Part shown: positions 1 through 13,170 of the stretch, piece by piece
Layout: each line of letters opens with the position of its first letter
Position numbering within the stretch: position 1 is the first letter of the stretch
Assembly: GCA_022836615.1 (NCBI GenBank)
Contig: MU405313.1
Span: 1-64,000, forward strand
DNA length: 64,000 bases
Reading direction: 5' to 3'
DNA from: Annulohypoxylon bovei var. microspora
Lineage: Eukaryota > Ascomycota > Sordariomycetes > Xylariales > Hypoxylaceae
Program-made: the position numbers and the translations under genes
The notes under the pieces: model-generated
Database searches by the model: none
Told to the model about the DNA's origin: nothing
Seen by the model: only the letters and a program-made list of their open reading frames with translations

Positions 1-160
1 CGAATAAATACTCAAAACGGAGGAGGTGCTACCATGAAGGCAATAGGTCACGTAGCGTTTGCGTGTAATACCGTGTGATGTATTACGATCTTGTGTGTTG
101 TGTAAACGTACAAACTGCCTGTTTCCAAACCCATGCAGACGTAGCCTTATATGGCACAAG

Positions 161-188
161 CCACACAAAGCCACACAAAGCCACAAAG
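161..188 (+). repeat. 10-bp tandem repeat, 2.8 copies
   Basis: CCACACAAAG occurs twice in a row, followed by a shortened copy (CCACAAAG); a looser partial copy precedes it. It lies about 40 bp outside the start of the AT-rich block. Confidence 0.8.
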
Positions 189-199
189 CGCCCTTTGGC

Positions 200-218
200 C
201 AGTAAAACCCTTTTACTG
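200..218. repeat. Perfect 8-bp inverted repeat at the desert edge
   Basis: CAGTAAAA, a 3-base spacer CCC, then TTTTACTG. The stem is perfect and lies within about 20 bp of the switch to AT-rich sequence. It could be part of an insertion end or simply a chance hairpin. Confidence 0.6.
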
Positions 219-3200
219 CCAACAGAAATTTAATATTTATTTTAAACATTATATTTATAATAAGCTTCTTAAATCCCTTTTATTTGGTTTTTTTATTTTT
301 ATTATTTATATTATATAAATATAATTTTAAATTAATTTTAATAAAATATATAATCCCTTTAAAATTAATATTAAAATAAGTTAATATGTTTAAGTAATTT
401 TATATTTTTAAAACATTAATATCATGCTTTTTAAATATTAAAAGCATGATTTTAAATAAACGTGTAATTTTTTAAATTAATTTTAATATGAATTTAATAT
501 AAATTTAATTACCATGCGATTTAAAATTATATTATTAATCCTTTAATTTATTAGATTTATTAAAAGCTTATTATACATGTTTTAAGATTATTTTTATATA
601 AAATATTTCGGGAAAAGGTTTAAATTTTCCTTTTTTTTTTAATTTATTTTTGGGCCGTTTTTAATATAATTTAAGAATGTATTTTTAATTTATTTAATGT
701 TAACATTATTAAACCATGTTTGAACCATTTATTCGTAATTTTGTTATTTCTTTTTTTTTTTAATTAACGTATGTTATTATTTTTTAAAAGTAAAAAAATG
801 TTATTTTAAATTATAATCGGATTTTAATAAATTAATGATTTATTTAATATAAGCTTAAACTTTATTTAATTTTTTAATTATTTTGTTTATTATTAAATTT
901 ATACGCATATAAAACATTTATATTATTTTATTAAAAATCACTTACCTTTCTTTTATATTCATTTATTTATTCATTTAATCATTTAATTATTTATTTAATA
1001 CATATTAATAATATATAATTATTTTTTAATTTAATATAATACATAATGAAATCATTAAGTTAAATAATAATCGGTAATTTACTTTTGTTAATTTCATTAT
1101 AAAGTTAAAAATCAATTTTATTAATTTCTTTAACATCGTTAACATGGTTTAAAAACATTTTTAAAACATTATGAAAAATCTTTAACGAAATATATGTTAC
1201 ATTATTTAAGTATTTAATTACTTATTATTTAAGAAAATTTTTTAACCTTCGGGAATTATTATTAACTTTCCCGGTGGTTAGATTTATCGTCGGTGTAAAT
1301 AAAAACCGCCGGTGTATTCCGTTATATTATATTTATGGTAATAATTATAATAATTAACGGACATTTAACGATTTAATATTTTAAATTAAGGTTTTAATTT
1401 AATATAAATCTAAATTTAAATGTTAATTTAACTTATTTTTAACTTAATTTAAAATTAAATACCTTGTGTATTAAAATTATCACGAAACGTTTAAAAGAAA
1501 TTACTTTAAGATTCTTTTAAATTATAATAATTATATAATGTTATTTTTTTTTTTCATTAATTAATCATTTGGTTATCCTTGGAAATTATAACTAATTATA
1601 ATAATAAACTTATTATTTTACAAATAATTAAAAAGGTATAAGTTTATTAATGTTAAAATTTTAATGAAAAATCCTTTAAATTATACCTTATAACATTTAT
1701 TAAAACTTTTTTAATTATAAATAAAAAAGTGCTTTTAATGTTTATTAAAGCTTTTATGGTTATACCGAAGTTAAAAAAAACGTCATTAAAAATGGTTTAT
1801 ATGCGAGGAATAATATTTAATAATAATGAAAAATTCGATTTTATAAGTTATTTATTTAAATATTTAATATGCATTTTATTTAACGAAAAAAGTTAATTAA
1901 ATAATGAAAGGATAAAGAATATATAATGTTTTATAATATTATTAACATTTATTTACATATGGTTTATTTTTAATGATTTTATTATGAATAAATGGTAAAT
2001 TTAATGTAACGATTAATTTTTATTTTTTACGTTTTATTAATTACTCGTATAATTAAAGTGGTTTAAATTTGTTTAATTAACCGTTTTAATAAATATCGAA
2101 TGTGTTTTTTATAACGATCGATTTATGTTAATTAATGGTGTTTTATATCGGATAATAATTATTAAAAATGTTAATTTAAAAAGGCGTTCCGTAATGGTGC
2201 GGGATATAAAATCGTTAAAAACGCATGGAATGGTAAAAGAAAATTATAATATATTTATATACGAACATAATTATATTTTTTTTTAAGTAGTTTTATTACA
2301 TATATAAGTTTTATATATATTTAATTTATTTTATTTCCTTTTTTTTTACTTTTTATTCTTTTTTTTTTTTACATTAATTAAACTTAATTACGTTAAAACG
2401 ATCCATTTTATTGAAATAATTAAGGAAAATATTAAATAAGCATTGCTTAAAACATATTATATAAAATTAAATATAAATTATATAAAGGTTATTAAATTTT
2501 TTAATTTTAATTAATTTGTTTATTACTTTTTTTGCAAATTATTTTTTTATTATTTTATTATTAATTAATAAAAGGAAAAATGCAAGAAATTTAAAGAATT
2601 ATTAAATTTATAACTTGATTTATTGTTTCATTTACCACTTTATTTACCGTTTTATTTATTATTTTATTTATTACTTTTTTTTAAGTTTTTTTTTAAGCTT
2701 TTTTTTTTTAAATCTTTTTTTAGGTCTTTTTTTAAGCTTTAAACTGCTTTATATTGTAATTTAAATAATTTTTTAAATGTTTATTAAAATGCATTTTAAT
2801 ATATGTAATTTTATATTAATTTAATTTTATTTGTCCTTAATAATTATTTATTAATTAATAGTGATTTAATTATTATAGGTATATTAAATGATTATAATAA
2901 TATTAAAAAGGTAAATGTTTAATTAAAAGTAACGTAATAACTTTATTTTAATCGGTATAATATGATAATTAAATTAAGAATTAATATATATTTATATTAA
3001 TATTATATTAACGGAAACGGCAAAGAAGTTACATTTATGTTAATAATTAAGCTTAAAAAATGTAAATTAAATTAAAGTTAAATTTAAAATTAATTTAATA
3101 AATATGTTTTAAAAATAACGAACATTATAATTCCTTATATTAAAAAACAAATTTCTTATATTTTATATAAGTGGTTTATTAATGATATTATTTAAAAGTA

Positions 3201-3456
3201 TAAGTTTAATAAAAAGTAAATTTATATATAAGTTAATTATAAAATGGAATTCATTTTTTTTATAAAAATATCGCCGCATTTTAATATTAAATTAATATAA
3301 CTTAAAGATTATAAAAACATGATAATGGGTATATTATTTAATAATAAAACAATGTTTTTTAAATTATTTAATAACATAATTAATAAGATTTATATCATTT
3401 ATATAATTATATATTAAAAGTAAATTACTTTTTTAATTATAAAATTAAAGGTAAAA

Positions 3457-3683
3457 CCCCTTTTATTTTTTTTTATTCCATTTATATTAATAAGTAAAAA
3501 GCTCTTTTTATTTTCCTTTATATTATTTACGCCAATGAAAAAAAAACTTTTTTCATCTTTTTTTATTTTATTTACATTAACGAAAAGAAAATTTCTTTTA
3601 TTTTTTTTTATTTCATTTACATTAATAAAAAAAAGGCACCTTTTATTTTCCTTTATTTCATTTATATAATTAAAGGGAAAAAC
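3457..3683 (+). repeat. 45-bp tandem repeat, five degenerate copies
   Basis: Copies begin near 3457, 3502, 3547, 3592 and 3637. Each has a pyrimidine-rich half (CTTTTATTTT-like), then ATTTCATTTACATTAA-like sequence, then an A-rich tail. Spacing is regular at 45-46 bp although the units are diverged. Confidence 0.75.
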
Positions 3684-5214
3684 TTTTTAAAATAAAAAAT
3701 TAAATAATGATTTTTTTTTTAATTAAAGTGAATATAAACATGTTTTATTAAGTTAATTTATGTGTTTAAAATCCATAAAAATACCACGGTAACTTATTTA
3801 ATATAACGTTATAATAAGTTAAATATATTAAAACTTTATTTATATTTTATATATTATTAACATATATTAATAAAGTATTATATTTATTATAAATATAACC
3901 ACTTTTTTAAAACAAATCCTTATTAACCTTATTTTTAATATATTAAATAAAGATAAGTTTTTAAATATTATGATTATTATATAAAAAAAGAAATGGTTTT
4001 TTTTATCGCGGAAACTTAAACACATAAAATAAAACAATTCGTTAAAATTAATTAAAAAAAGGAAATAATTAATGTTTATTAAGGAAAAATCATTTTCGTT
4101 TAATAACATAAATTTAATCGTAATAAAAAAATAATTTATTATTTCGTTAAAAGTTAAAAAGTTGGATTTAACCGTGGAAAATATTGTGATTAAACCTTTA
4201 GTAAAGTTAAATTCATAAATGTTTGAATTATTAAATATAAAAAAAAGTTTTATAAATAATATATTTTTATTTATTAATATTATTAAAGTTTTAATTATTA
4301 TTTTATAAATTATTAATAATAATTAGTTTAATGTGTTAAATAATTTATTTAATTTATTAAGTAATTTATTTTTTATGTTTTTTATTATTAATCATTTCTT
4401 ATTAAGTGGTAAATTAATAAAAAAACAAAAAGTTATTTAATTAATAATTAACGTAATTTATTTAAATAATGTAAACGGTTTTATAATTTAACGTCGAATA
4501 TAAACTTTTAAAATAATTAATGGAATAATTTTTAAAGAATTTTATAATAAATTTAAAAGGAAATTAAAAAATTTTAAGGTTTTAAATTTTAAAGAAACTT
4601 TTTAATTATATAAATGATATTTATTAATGGTTAGGGTTTCTTAAACCTAATTATTATGAAAGATTTATATATAAAAGGTAAATAAATAAATAACATTATT
4701 TCATTATTTAATTTTAAAAAATAGCGATTTACGTTTCATTAATTAATAAATAATTATATAATATAATTAAGAATTTTTTATTTATATGTTATTATTTTCA
4801 TTAATTAATTATTTTATACTTTTAAAACTTAAGATTATATATATAAGTTTATTTATTTATTTAATAAATCGATTAAATTATTACGTTTTAAATTAAATAA
4901 ATAAAAAATAATCCATTAATTTTTTAAATTTAATAATTAAGTTAAAAAGGGTTATTAAAAGGTAATAACAAGGTTTATAATAAAATTTTAAATTTATTTT
5001 TTTAATTAATGTAAAAAAAAAATATATTTATTTAAATATAATTTATATAAAAAACTAAAATACCGGCGGATTACTTTAATTTAATTAATTTAATTTATGT
5101 TTTATTTATATATATTAAAGGGTATAATAAAGTTATTTTATTTAATATCTTTTAAATGCATTTAATTTTTAATATAATATTTTATTTACTTAATAATTTT
5201 TTAAAAATGTAATT

Positions 5215-5430
5215 TAATTTATTCGAAAGCATTTTATAAAATTTATTTAAACATGTAATTATAAAAAATTTAATGGGATAATGAAAAAATAAAAATGGGA
5301 AAAAAGGGAAAATATATAAATAAATATAAAAATAAGCGGAATTTTTTTAAAGGTAAATTAATAATATACGCGGGATAAGTGTTAAAAATATATATGTTTT
5401 TATAAGGATTTATATACGGGGAAAAGTATT
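5215..5430 (+). repeat. Dispersed repeat family A, copy 1
   Basis: This segment aligns by eye with 23455-23640 on the same strand and with 23060-23285 on the opposite strand. A shared core includes GCATTTTATAAAATTTATTT followed by ATGTAATTATAAAA. Differences are mostly transitions, as expected for RIP-mutated copies of one element. Confidence 0.6.
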
Positions 5431-7574
5431 ATTAATATATAAAACACATATAATAAATTAAACATTATTTAATAAGTAAGTAAACATTGAAATAAAATAT
5501 TTAACAAAGTTAATAATAACTTTATTAAATTATATTTTTAAAAAAAAAAAAAAATCAAAAAAAAAATAAATATGTTTAATACATTAAAATAATTTTAAAT
5601 GGTATATATTTATATATTACTTAAATATTTTTTTACATTAATATTTTAAAAAATAAAAAACATTAAACCTTAATAATTAATATTTAAGAATTTAAGAATT
5701 TAAGAACTTAAAAACCTAAGAATTTAATATTTAATATTTAATATTTAAATTTAAAAACTTAATAATTAATATTTAAACTTAAGAACTTAATACCTAATTA
5801 CTTAAAAACCCATTTACCATTTATTATTTATTTATTTACTTATTTACCCATTTACTTATTTATTTATTTAATTTTAATTTTTAATGGTAAAAGAAAATAA
5901 TGCCGCATGTTTATAATAACTTTTACTTTTTTATATTAATATTCCTCGTTATATCTAAGCTTAAAACTTGCAATAACTTATTAATTTTAAAACTTAATAA
6001 AATATAAATATTTATCATAATGTTATTATATGGCTTTATACCATTAAAAGCTTTAATATTTAATATAAATGTTATAAAATCTTTAATAATTTAATTATTT
6101 AATATTAATTAAAATGGTTTTAATTTAACATTTAATAATGTAATGTTATTATTATATAAACGCATAATTAAATTAATATTTTTATAATAAATTTTTAATT
6201 AATATATTAATAAATAAATAATTAAATATATTTAAAACACTTATAAAGTTTAAATGTAAATTTCAAATTTATTAAAGCGAGTATTAATAATAATAACAAT
6301 TCCTTTAAAATTATTAAAGCAAATGTTAATGATAATAACATTTTATTTAAAAATAATAACATTTTTTTTAAAAATAATAATATCCGTTAAAAAAATGTTA
6401 ATAATAAAAAGGTTTTTTAAAAGCATTTATATTATTTTTAATAGTGTTAATATTAACTTATATACTTTATAAAGCAATTAAAATTTATTAACCTTAATTA
6501 ATTGTAAGTAAGTTTTAATATAATAAGAATTCTTTTAATAAATTAATTATATTTTATGTTATTATTACGAAGTTTAATTAATGATTAAAATTTATAATAT
6601 ATAAGAACAAATGATTAATAATGGTTATTATTTAAATGATATAATAATGGTAAAATAAGTAATTAAAATGGATATAATTTAAAAAAAAACGGGTTTAAAA
6701 AATCGGTTATTAAGGTGATTTTATTATTTTTTATCTTGATAATGTATTTACGTATTTAAGATGAAAAAGTCTTAGAAAAATACGTATTTATGTACTTTAA
6801 AAAAAAAAAAAAAAAGTCTTATATATTTAATAAAATCGTGTATATATACGAAGGTTAAAACATTAAGGTTTTAAATTATATAAATTTTTTTTTTTATGTT
6901 ATACTTTTTAAAAAAAAAAGAAATAATGAAATATTTTAAATTATAATAATTAATCATTAAATTTTAAAGAAAAAAAAATATTATTAAACTTTAAAAAAAA
7001 AATATAAAACCTTTATATTTAAATATTTATAAAAGTTTTATATATTTATATTAAAATTTTATATATATATTAAAATAAATATTTAATAATATGATTTTAT
7101 TAAATTAAAACTAATTTTTCCAATTAATTAAAATATTTATTAATATGTACCGGTTATATTTATTTAATTATTTTAATTATATATTATAATATTTTAAAGC
7201 ATAACATGAAGTATAATGTAAGGTTATCTTTTTAAAATTATATTAACATTAAAACGCAAGGTTATTTTTTTAAATAATATAATATTTAAAGTTTAATTAA
7301 AAGTTAATGATTTAATTCTTTAATTTCGCACTTTTATTTTTTTTATTATATAATAAAATTATTCACCATTAATTATTAAAAAATTTACTTATTTAATAAA
7401 TATTAATTAAATGGAAATAAAATTATTTAAAGTGGTATATATATTATATTATATTATAATTATTAATTTTATAATTTTTAATTATAATAAATATATTTTT
7501 AAAAATATATAAGTTTTAAGGTTAATTAATTTAAAATTTATTATTTTTTTAATTTTAATTATTTTAATATTAAT

Positions 7575-8440
7575 TAAGTATGCGATTACTCGGCTTTTAC
7601 CCACTTGTGTAACCACCTTTTAAACTTTTTTTTAAGTTTTTTATTTAATTATTTATTAAACCATTTTCCCATTAAGTTTTTTATTTAATTACCCATTTAT
7701 TCCTTATTAAATAACCCGTATAACCTTTCTTTTAACCACTTATATACCCTTTAATAAACCACTTGTGTAACCCCCGTTAAACCACTTATATAAATCCCGT
7801 TAAACCATTTTTTATACCACCCCCGTTAAACCATTCCCCGACGAACCACCCATTTTATTACCCGTTTTACCACTTGTTTAACCTTTCGTATAACGTTTAT
7901 TAAACCATCCTTTATTTAAATTTTCCGTTTAACCACTTTTAATTTAAACACTTATTAAACTACCCGTTTAACCCTTGGTTTAACCATCCGTTTATTTAAC
8001 CATCCTTTAATAAACCACTTATTAAACTTTTATTAAATTTTTTTTTTAACCACTTATAACCACTTATAATTACCTTTTTAACCCCTCGGTTACTTTTTTA
8101 AATCAAGGGTTTTTTTTTATTTATATAATTTATATTAAAAATTAAAATTAATTAAATTAAAAAGAATTAATTATATAAACGCTTTATATAATTAATTAAT
8201 TAAAGTTACCACATTTAGTTTATACGCGAAAACCACTTTTTAATAAACTTTTCGTTTTTAAAAAATTAAATTATATTAAAAAACCATTACTCGTAAACGG
8301 ACCATTTCGAAATTTAAATTTTATTAATTTAATTAATTAAAAAGTTTAACTTTAATTTATTATTAATAAAAAACACTTAATTAATAATAATGAATATAAC
8401 CCCTTTAAAAATAATAAAATTTTTTTACTTTTAATAATTT
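7575..8440 (+). repeat. Direct repeat family B, copy 1, with C-rich array
   Basis: The first 530 bp is an array of degenerate units of about 11-12 bp resembling TTTAACCAC, rich in C and nearly free of G on the plus strand. It is followed by about 320 bp of AT-rich sequence. Both parts, in the same order, recur at 12170-13170; a shared landmark in the second part is GGACCATTTCGAAA (GAACCATTTCGAAA in the other copy). The pair spans about 5.6 kb, a possible pair of LTRs or a segmental duplication. Confidence 0.6.
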
Positions 8441-9344
8441 AAAGATTTAACTTTTAATAAATAAAAAAACCTTTAATTTAAATAATTAATTAATTTTTAG
8501 AAAAATAAACCATAAGCCATTATAATTTTACGTAATTAATTTTTCTTTATGTAAGTTTTATTAATTTTAAATTATTAAATGTTATTTAATGAATTTTTAT
8601 TTAAATTTATATATTATTATAATACATTTAATTAATCGTGGTAAAAAAATATTATGTTAAATTAAAACTTACATAACCTTAAAATTCATTTAATTAATAA
8701 AGATAAAAATAATCTAAAGATTTAACGTTAATTAATTAAAATTTATTAAAATTAAATTAACACTTAATAAAACAATGTAAAAACGTGGTATAAATTAAGT
8801 ATAAAATATATTTACTTTTTTATTTTAAACGATATTATTTTTAAGGAAAAAAAAACTTTAATATAATAACTTTTCGTAAAAAACTTAAAGCATAAAAGTA
8901 AAAATTAACATCGTAAGCTTTAAAATTATTTTTTTAATTTATTTTAATAATTAAATTAATTTTTTAATTAAATATAATTAATTTACTTATTAATTATTTA
9001 AATTAACTTTTTTCTTTAAATTAAATCATGTAAATTAATATATTTTTTTAATTAAAATAAATTAAATAATTAATATATACTTTTTTTTAATAATTACATT
9101 TAAAAGATACCTTTAAGGTACATACCTTTAATTTATGAAAATATATAATAAAGTTTTTATTAATCCATAGTTTTATAACTAGCTTTATATTTACCATATA
9201 ATTTAACTTTATCGTCGCTTTACTTATTTTACTTTAATTAATTATATAACTTTAAATGCTTTTATTTTATTACTTATTAAATTTCTTTAAAACAATTAAT
9301 ATATTTAAATACCATTTTTTATATAATTAAACAATTTAAACGAA

Positions 9345-9530
9345 AACACCCCCGAATTAATAACCGGTGATTTTAAAGCAATTACTTTAGCGCCGCCTTT
9401 AAATATAATTTTCCCGCTCCGGCTTTTTTAATTTCCCCGAACTTAAAGGACTTGGTTTCGAGTTTTTAACTTAATTCGTTAAACCATTTTTATAAGCCGG
9501 GCTTTAATGGTGCTCCCGGTAAATAAATTA
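9345..9530 (-). pseudogene. GC-richer island, possible coding relic
   Basis: Within the desert this stretch of about 185 bp has clearly more G and C (GCCGCC, CCCGCTCCGG, GCCGGG). On the minus strand one frame reads through Lys/Glu/Leu/Gly/Ala-rich codons interrupted only by TAA codons. That is what C-to-T mutation of Gln or Trp codons in a former ORF would give. No family can be named. Confidence 0.3.
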
Positions 9531-12169
9531 AATTACATTATATTTATGAAAGTTTCTTTTAATAATTAAAATTAAAATTATTACGTAATTACGAGTTTTA
9601 ATATATTATAAAAATTACTTTATTTAAAAGTTTTTTTTACTTAAATTACTTATAAATTATTAAATGTTAAAAATCATGGAAAAAAAAAACATATTAAAGC
9701 TTTTTTTATATAATTACTTTTATTAAACTTAGGTATTAATTAATTATAAATTAATTAATAAATTTATTAATTAACCATTTATATGTTTTTTATATATAAA
9801 GTAATTATAACCTTATATTTTATAATATAACCTTTTTAATAAAAAATTTTATAATATAAAAAATAAATATATAATTCTTATAAATATTTATTTTAATTCA
9901 TAAAAAAAACACTTTTAATTATAAATAAATTTTTTATACGTTTATATTAAATTAAAAAATCAAAAATATATAATATAAAAAAATGTATAATAATATTTTA
10001 ACGAATATATCCATTAGAATTAAGTTTAAAAAAATTTAAATATTTAATAATATTATTTAATATAAATGAAAATAATTATAAACCATTAAATGGTTAAAAA
10101 TTATTATAATTTAAATTTATTATAAATAAAAATAATTTTAATATAATATTATAATATATATTATATAAACGGTTATCTTTTATATTTAAATGAATATAAC
10201 TTATAATATAATTAACGTTATTTTTAATATTTAATTTAACATATTTTGTATTATTATTATTATTATTTTTTTTATTACTTAAACATGATTATGACTTTTT
10301 TTTAAATGGCTTAAAATTAAAATTAAACTTTTTATTTAAAAAATAATCGTTATATTTTTAATTTTTATTCTTATTTTTAATTGATTTTATTTAATTTATA
10401 CGTATTAAATAAAATTAATTAATTTTATTATATAAGCGTTTTTATTTAATTAATTTCATTTAATTAATTCGTAATAAATAAATTCGTTTTATTTTATTAA
10501 ACTTTTGTTTTTTATTAATTAAAATTAATATCCCGTGAATTTTAATGGTTTTAATTAATAATTTAAAAAAATCTTTTATTTAAATTATTTTTATATATTA
10601 TTTATATTTATTATCTTTAAAGTTAATAAAATATAACTTATTGTTATTATTATTATTAAAAAATATAATAACGAAATTAATAAAAATAAATTAAATAAAA
10701 TAAATAAAAAAAAACTTTATTAAAATTTGTAAAATATTTAAATATAAAATATTATGGTATAATTGAAATATTTCCATATTAATATCCTTAAATTTATTTG
10801 GCGCGTTAAAAACATGCGTAATAAAATAATATTTTCTTATATTATTAAAATTAAGTTTTAACATTATAATAATATTATTTTAATTTTATAAAAAATAAAT
10901 ATTATTTTAAAAATATATTATATTACCGTAAATAAAGTAAGTTTTTTTTACCTTTATATCTTTAAAATATTTATATATATTATTCGATTTAAATTAACTT
11001 TAAATTACCGGAAACATAATATAAAATGTTTAAAATGAAAATAAATATATTATTATATAATAAAATGTTATAAATAAGTTACATAAAGAATGAACGTTAT
11101 TACGAAATAAAATAAATGGTTAAATTTATAAACCTTTTTAAAGCTTCGATAATTTAAACGAAAATTACCATTTTTAAAAATTAAAAATAATTAAATATAA
11201 GGTTTTTATACTTTATTAATAAAGTATTAAAAATAAATAATAATCGAGTTAATATACCATTAATGTATATTAAAACGTGGAAAAAATATCGTTTTAAAAA
11301 AAAAATGTCGTTTATAAATTTAAATTATTCATGGGATAAAATATTATTATTAATAAAATTAAGTTTTGAAAAATATAATTTAATAATCTTTTCATTTTTA
11401 ATTTAAATATTATTAATGATAATATAATAAATATAATAAATTATATTATAAAATAAACCGTAAATATCATGGGTGTTAAAAGAAATAAATATAATTAATT
11501 ATTTATAATTAAAATGATATATTTTAACGAATTACTTTAATTTTTTACATTATTTTTTATTAAAAGTAAGGATAAATTTAAAGCGTGGTTTTAATTACAT
11601 ATTTAATAAATAAGTATTTATGAAGTTTATATTAATTAAATTCATGACGAAAAATGAATTTTAATATTTAATACATAAATTAAATATTAAATTAATATAA
11701 TGAAATATAATGTAATGTTAAATAATTAAATAATAAAAGTATAGATTATTATTTTTTTATAAAATTAAGTTTTTAAGTTAAAATTTATATACTTCATGTT
11801 CTTTTGTCCGATTTTAAAGGTGGTATATTTGATTTTATTTAAAAAAAATATTATATCGCTTTATTTTATAAAATAAAAATTTGAAAATTTCTTAAATAAA
11901 AAGGAACGTTAAAATCTTATGGTTTTTAATTTAATTAAATGTTTTTATTAAAAAATAAATTAATATTATAAATATTATATACGTTAAAGTTTTTAATTAA
12001 TTAAATTAAAGAATTCTTATTTTCGAAATAAATAAAAGTTTTTTACGCACAAATTAATTTAAAGGATATTAAATTATTTAAATTATTTACTTAATTATTT
12101 ATTTTCTTTTAACACGAGGTTACCCCGAGTTTAATCGGAGGTTAATGGTTCGATTTTTTAATCTTTTAC

Positions 12170-13170
12170 TTTTATTTCTTTTTTCATGCGACGAAATTAT
12201 TTACCACCACGGTTCGCGCACTTGTTTAACCACCCGTTAAGCCACCCATTTAATTACCTATTAAACCATTTATAATTACCCCTTATCGAACCCTTAAGCC
12301 ATTTATTAAACCACTTATAACTACCTTTTTAATCACCCGTGTAACCCTTATTAAACCATTGGTTTAACCATCTTTTAAGCCACCTTTTTAATTTTTAATT
12401 TAACCATTTTTTTAACCATTTATTAATTCATTTATTATACCTCCACTTATTATACCTTTTATTTTGCTACCCGTTAAACCTCCCTTTTAACCATTTATCG
12501 AATATCTCGTTAAATCCCCGTAACCTCCCCCGATTTAAATACCCGATTAACCACTTATTAAACCCTTTATTAATCCCCCATTAAGCCACCTTTAAATGAA
12601 CCACCCCCGGATGAACCACCCCCGGATAAACCACCTTTAAATGAACCACTTTTAAATAAACCACCCCGGGTTTATTTACCCGTGTGGTTCTTATTAAACC
12701 ATTGGTTTAACCACTTTTTATACCATTTTTTAAGCTTTTTATTCATTTAACCATTTTTAATAAACCATTTATTTAACCACCCGTTTAACCACCCGTTTAA
12801 TTACCTTTAATTAATTATAACCACTTTTTTAACGCTTTAACCACTTTTTCGGAAGTTATTAAATCTTTTAAATTAAAGGTTTTTTTTTTATTTATATTAA
12901 AAATTAAGGTTAATTAAATTATGGAAATAAATTAATTATATAATTAACTTAAATAATTAAATTACTTACCATTTAAATGATTTATACACGAAAATTAATT
13001 TTTAATAAACTTTTTATTTTTAAAAAATTAAATTTTATTAAAAATCATTTTCTTATAAACGAACCATTTCGAAAATCGAGATTTATTATTTAATTAATTA
13101 AAAAACTTTATTTTAAAAATGATGTAATTAATTAATTATTATAAATATATTCCTTTTTTAATAAAACCTT
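12170..13170 (+). repeat. Direct repeat family B, copy 2, with C-rich array
   Basis: Second copy of the 7575-8440 repeat. The array (about 12,190-12,850) has units such as CCGTTTAACCAC, CCGTTAAGCCAC and ATGAACCACCCCCGG, again very poor in G. The following AT-rich part carries the shared CCATTTCGAAA landmark. The two copies lie about 4.6 kb apart, start to start. Confidence 0.6.

Larger units (their letters stand above)
1..230. other. Ordinary-composition left flank
   Basis: This short stretch has mixed base composition, unlike the AT desert that starts right after it. It has no convincing ORF; an ATG at about 34 opens nothing long. It marks the left edge of the desert and contains a small tandem repeat and a hairpin, listed separately. 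Confidence 0.6.

Noticed and set aside
3867..4109. 80-codon minus-strand ORF in the desert
   Set aside because: Composition is what random AT-rich DNA gives (Ile, Leu, Asn, Phe, Lys); no domain, no start context, no neighbours.
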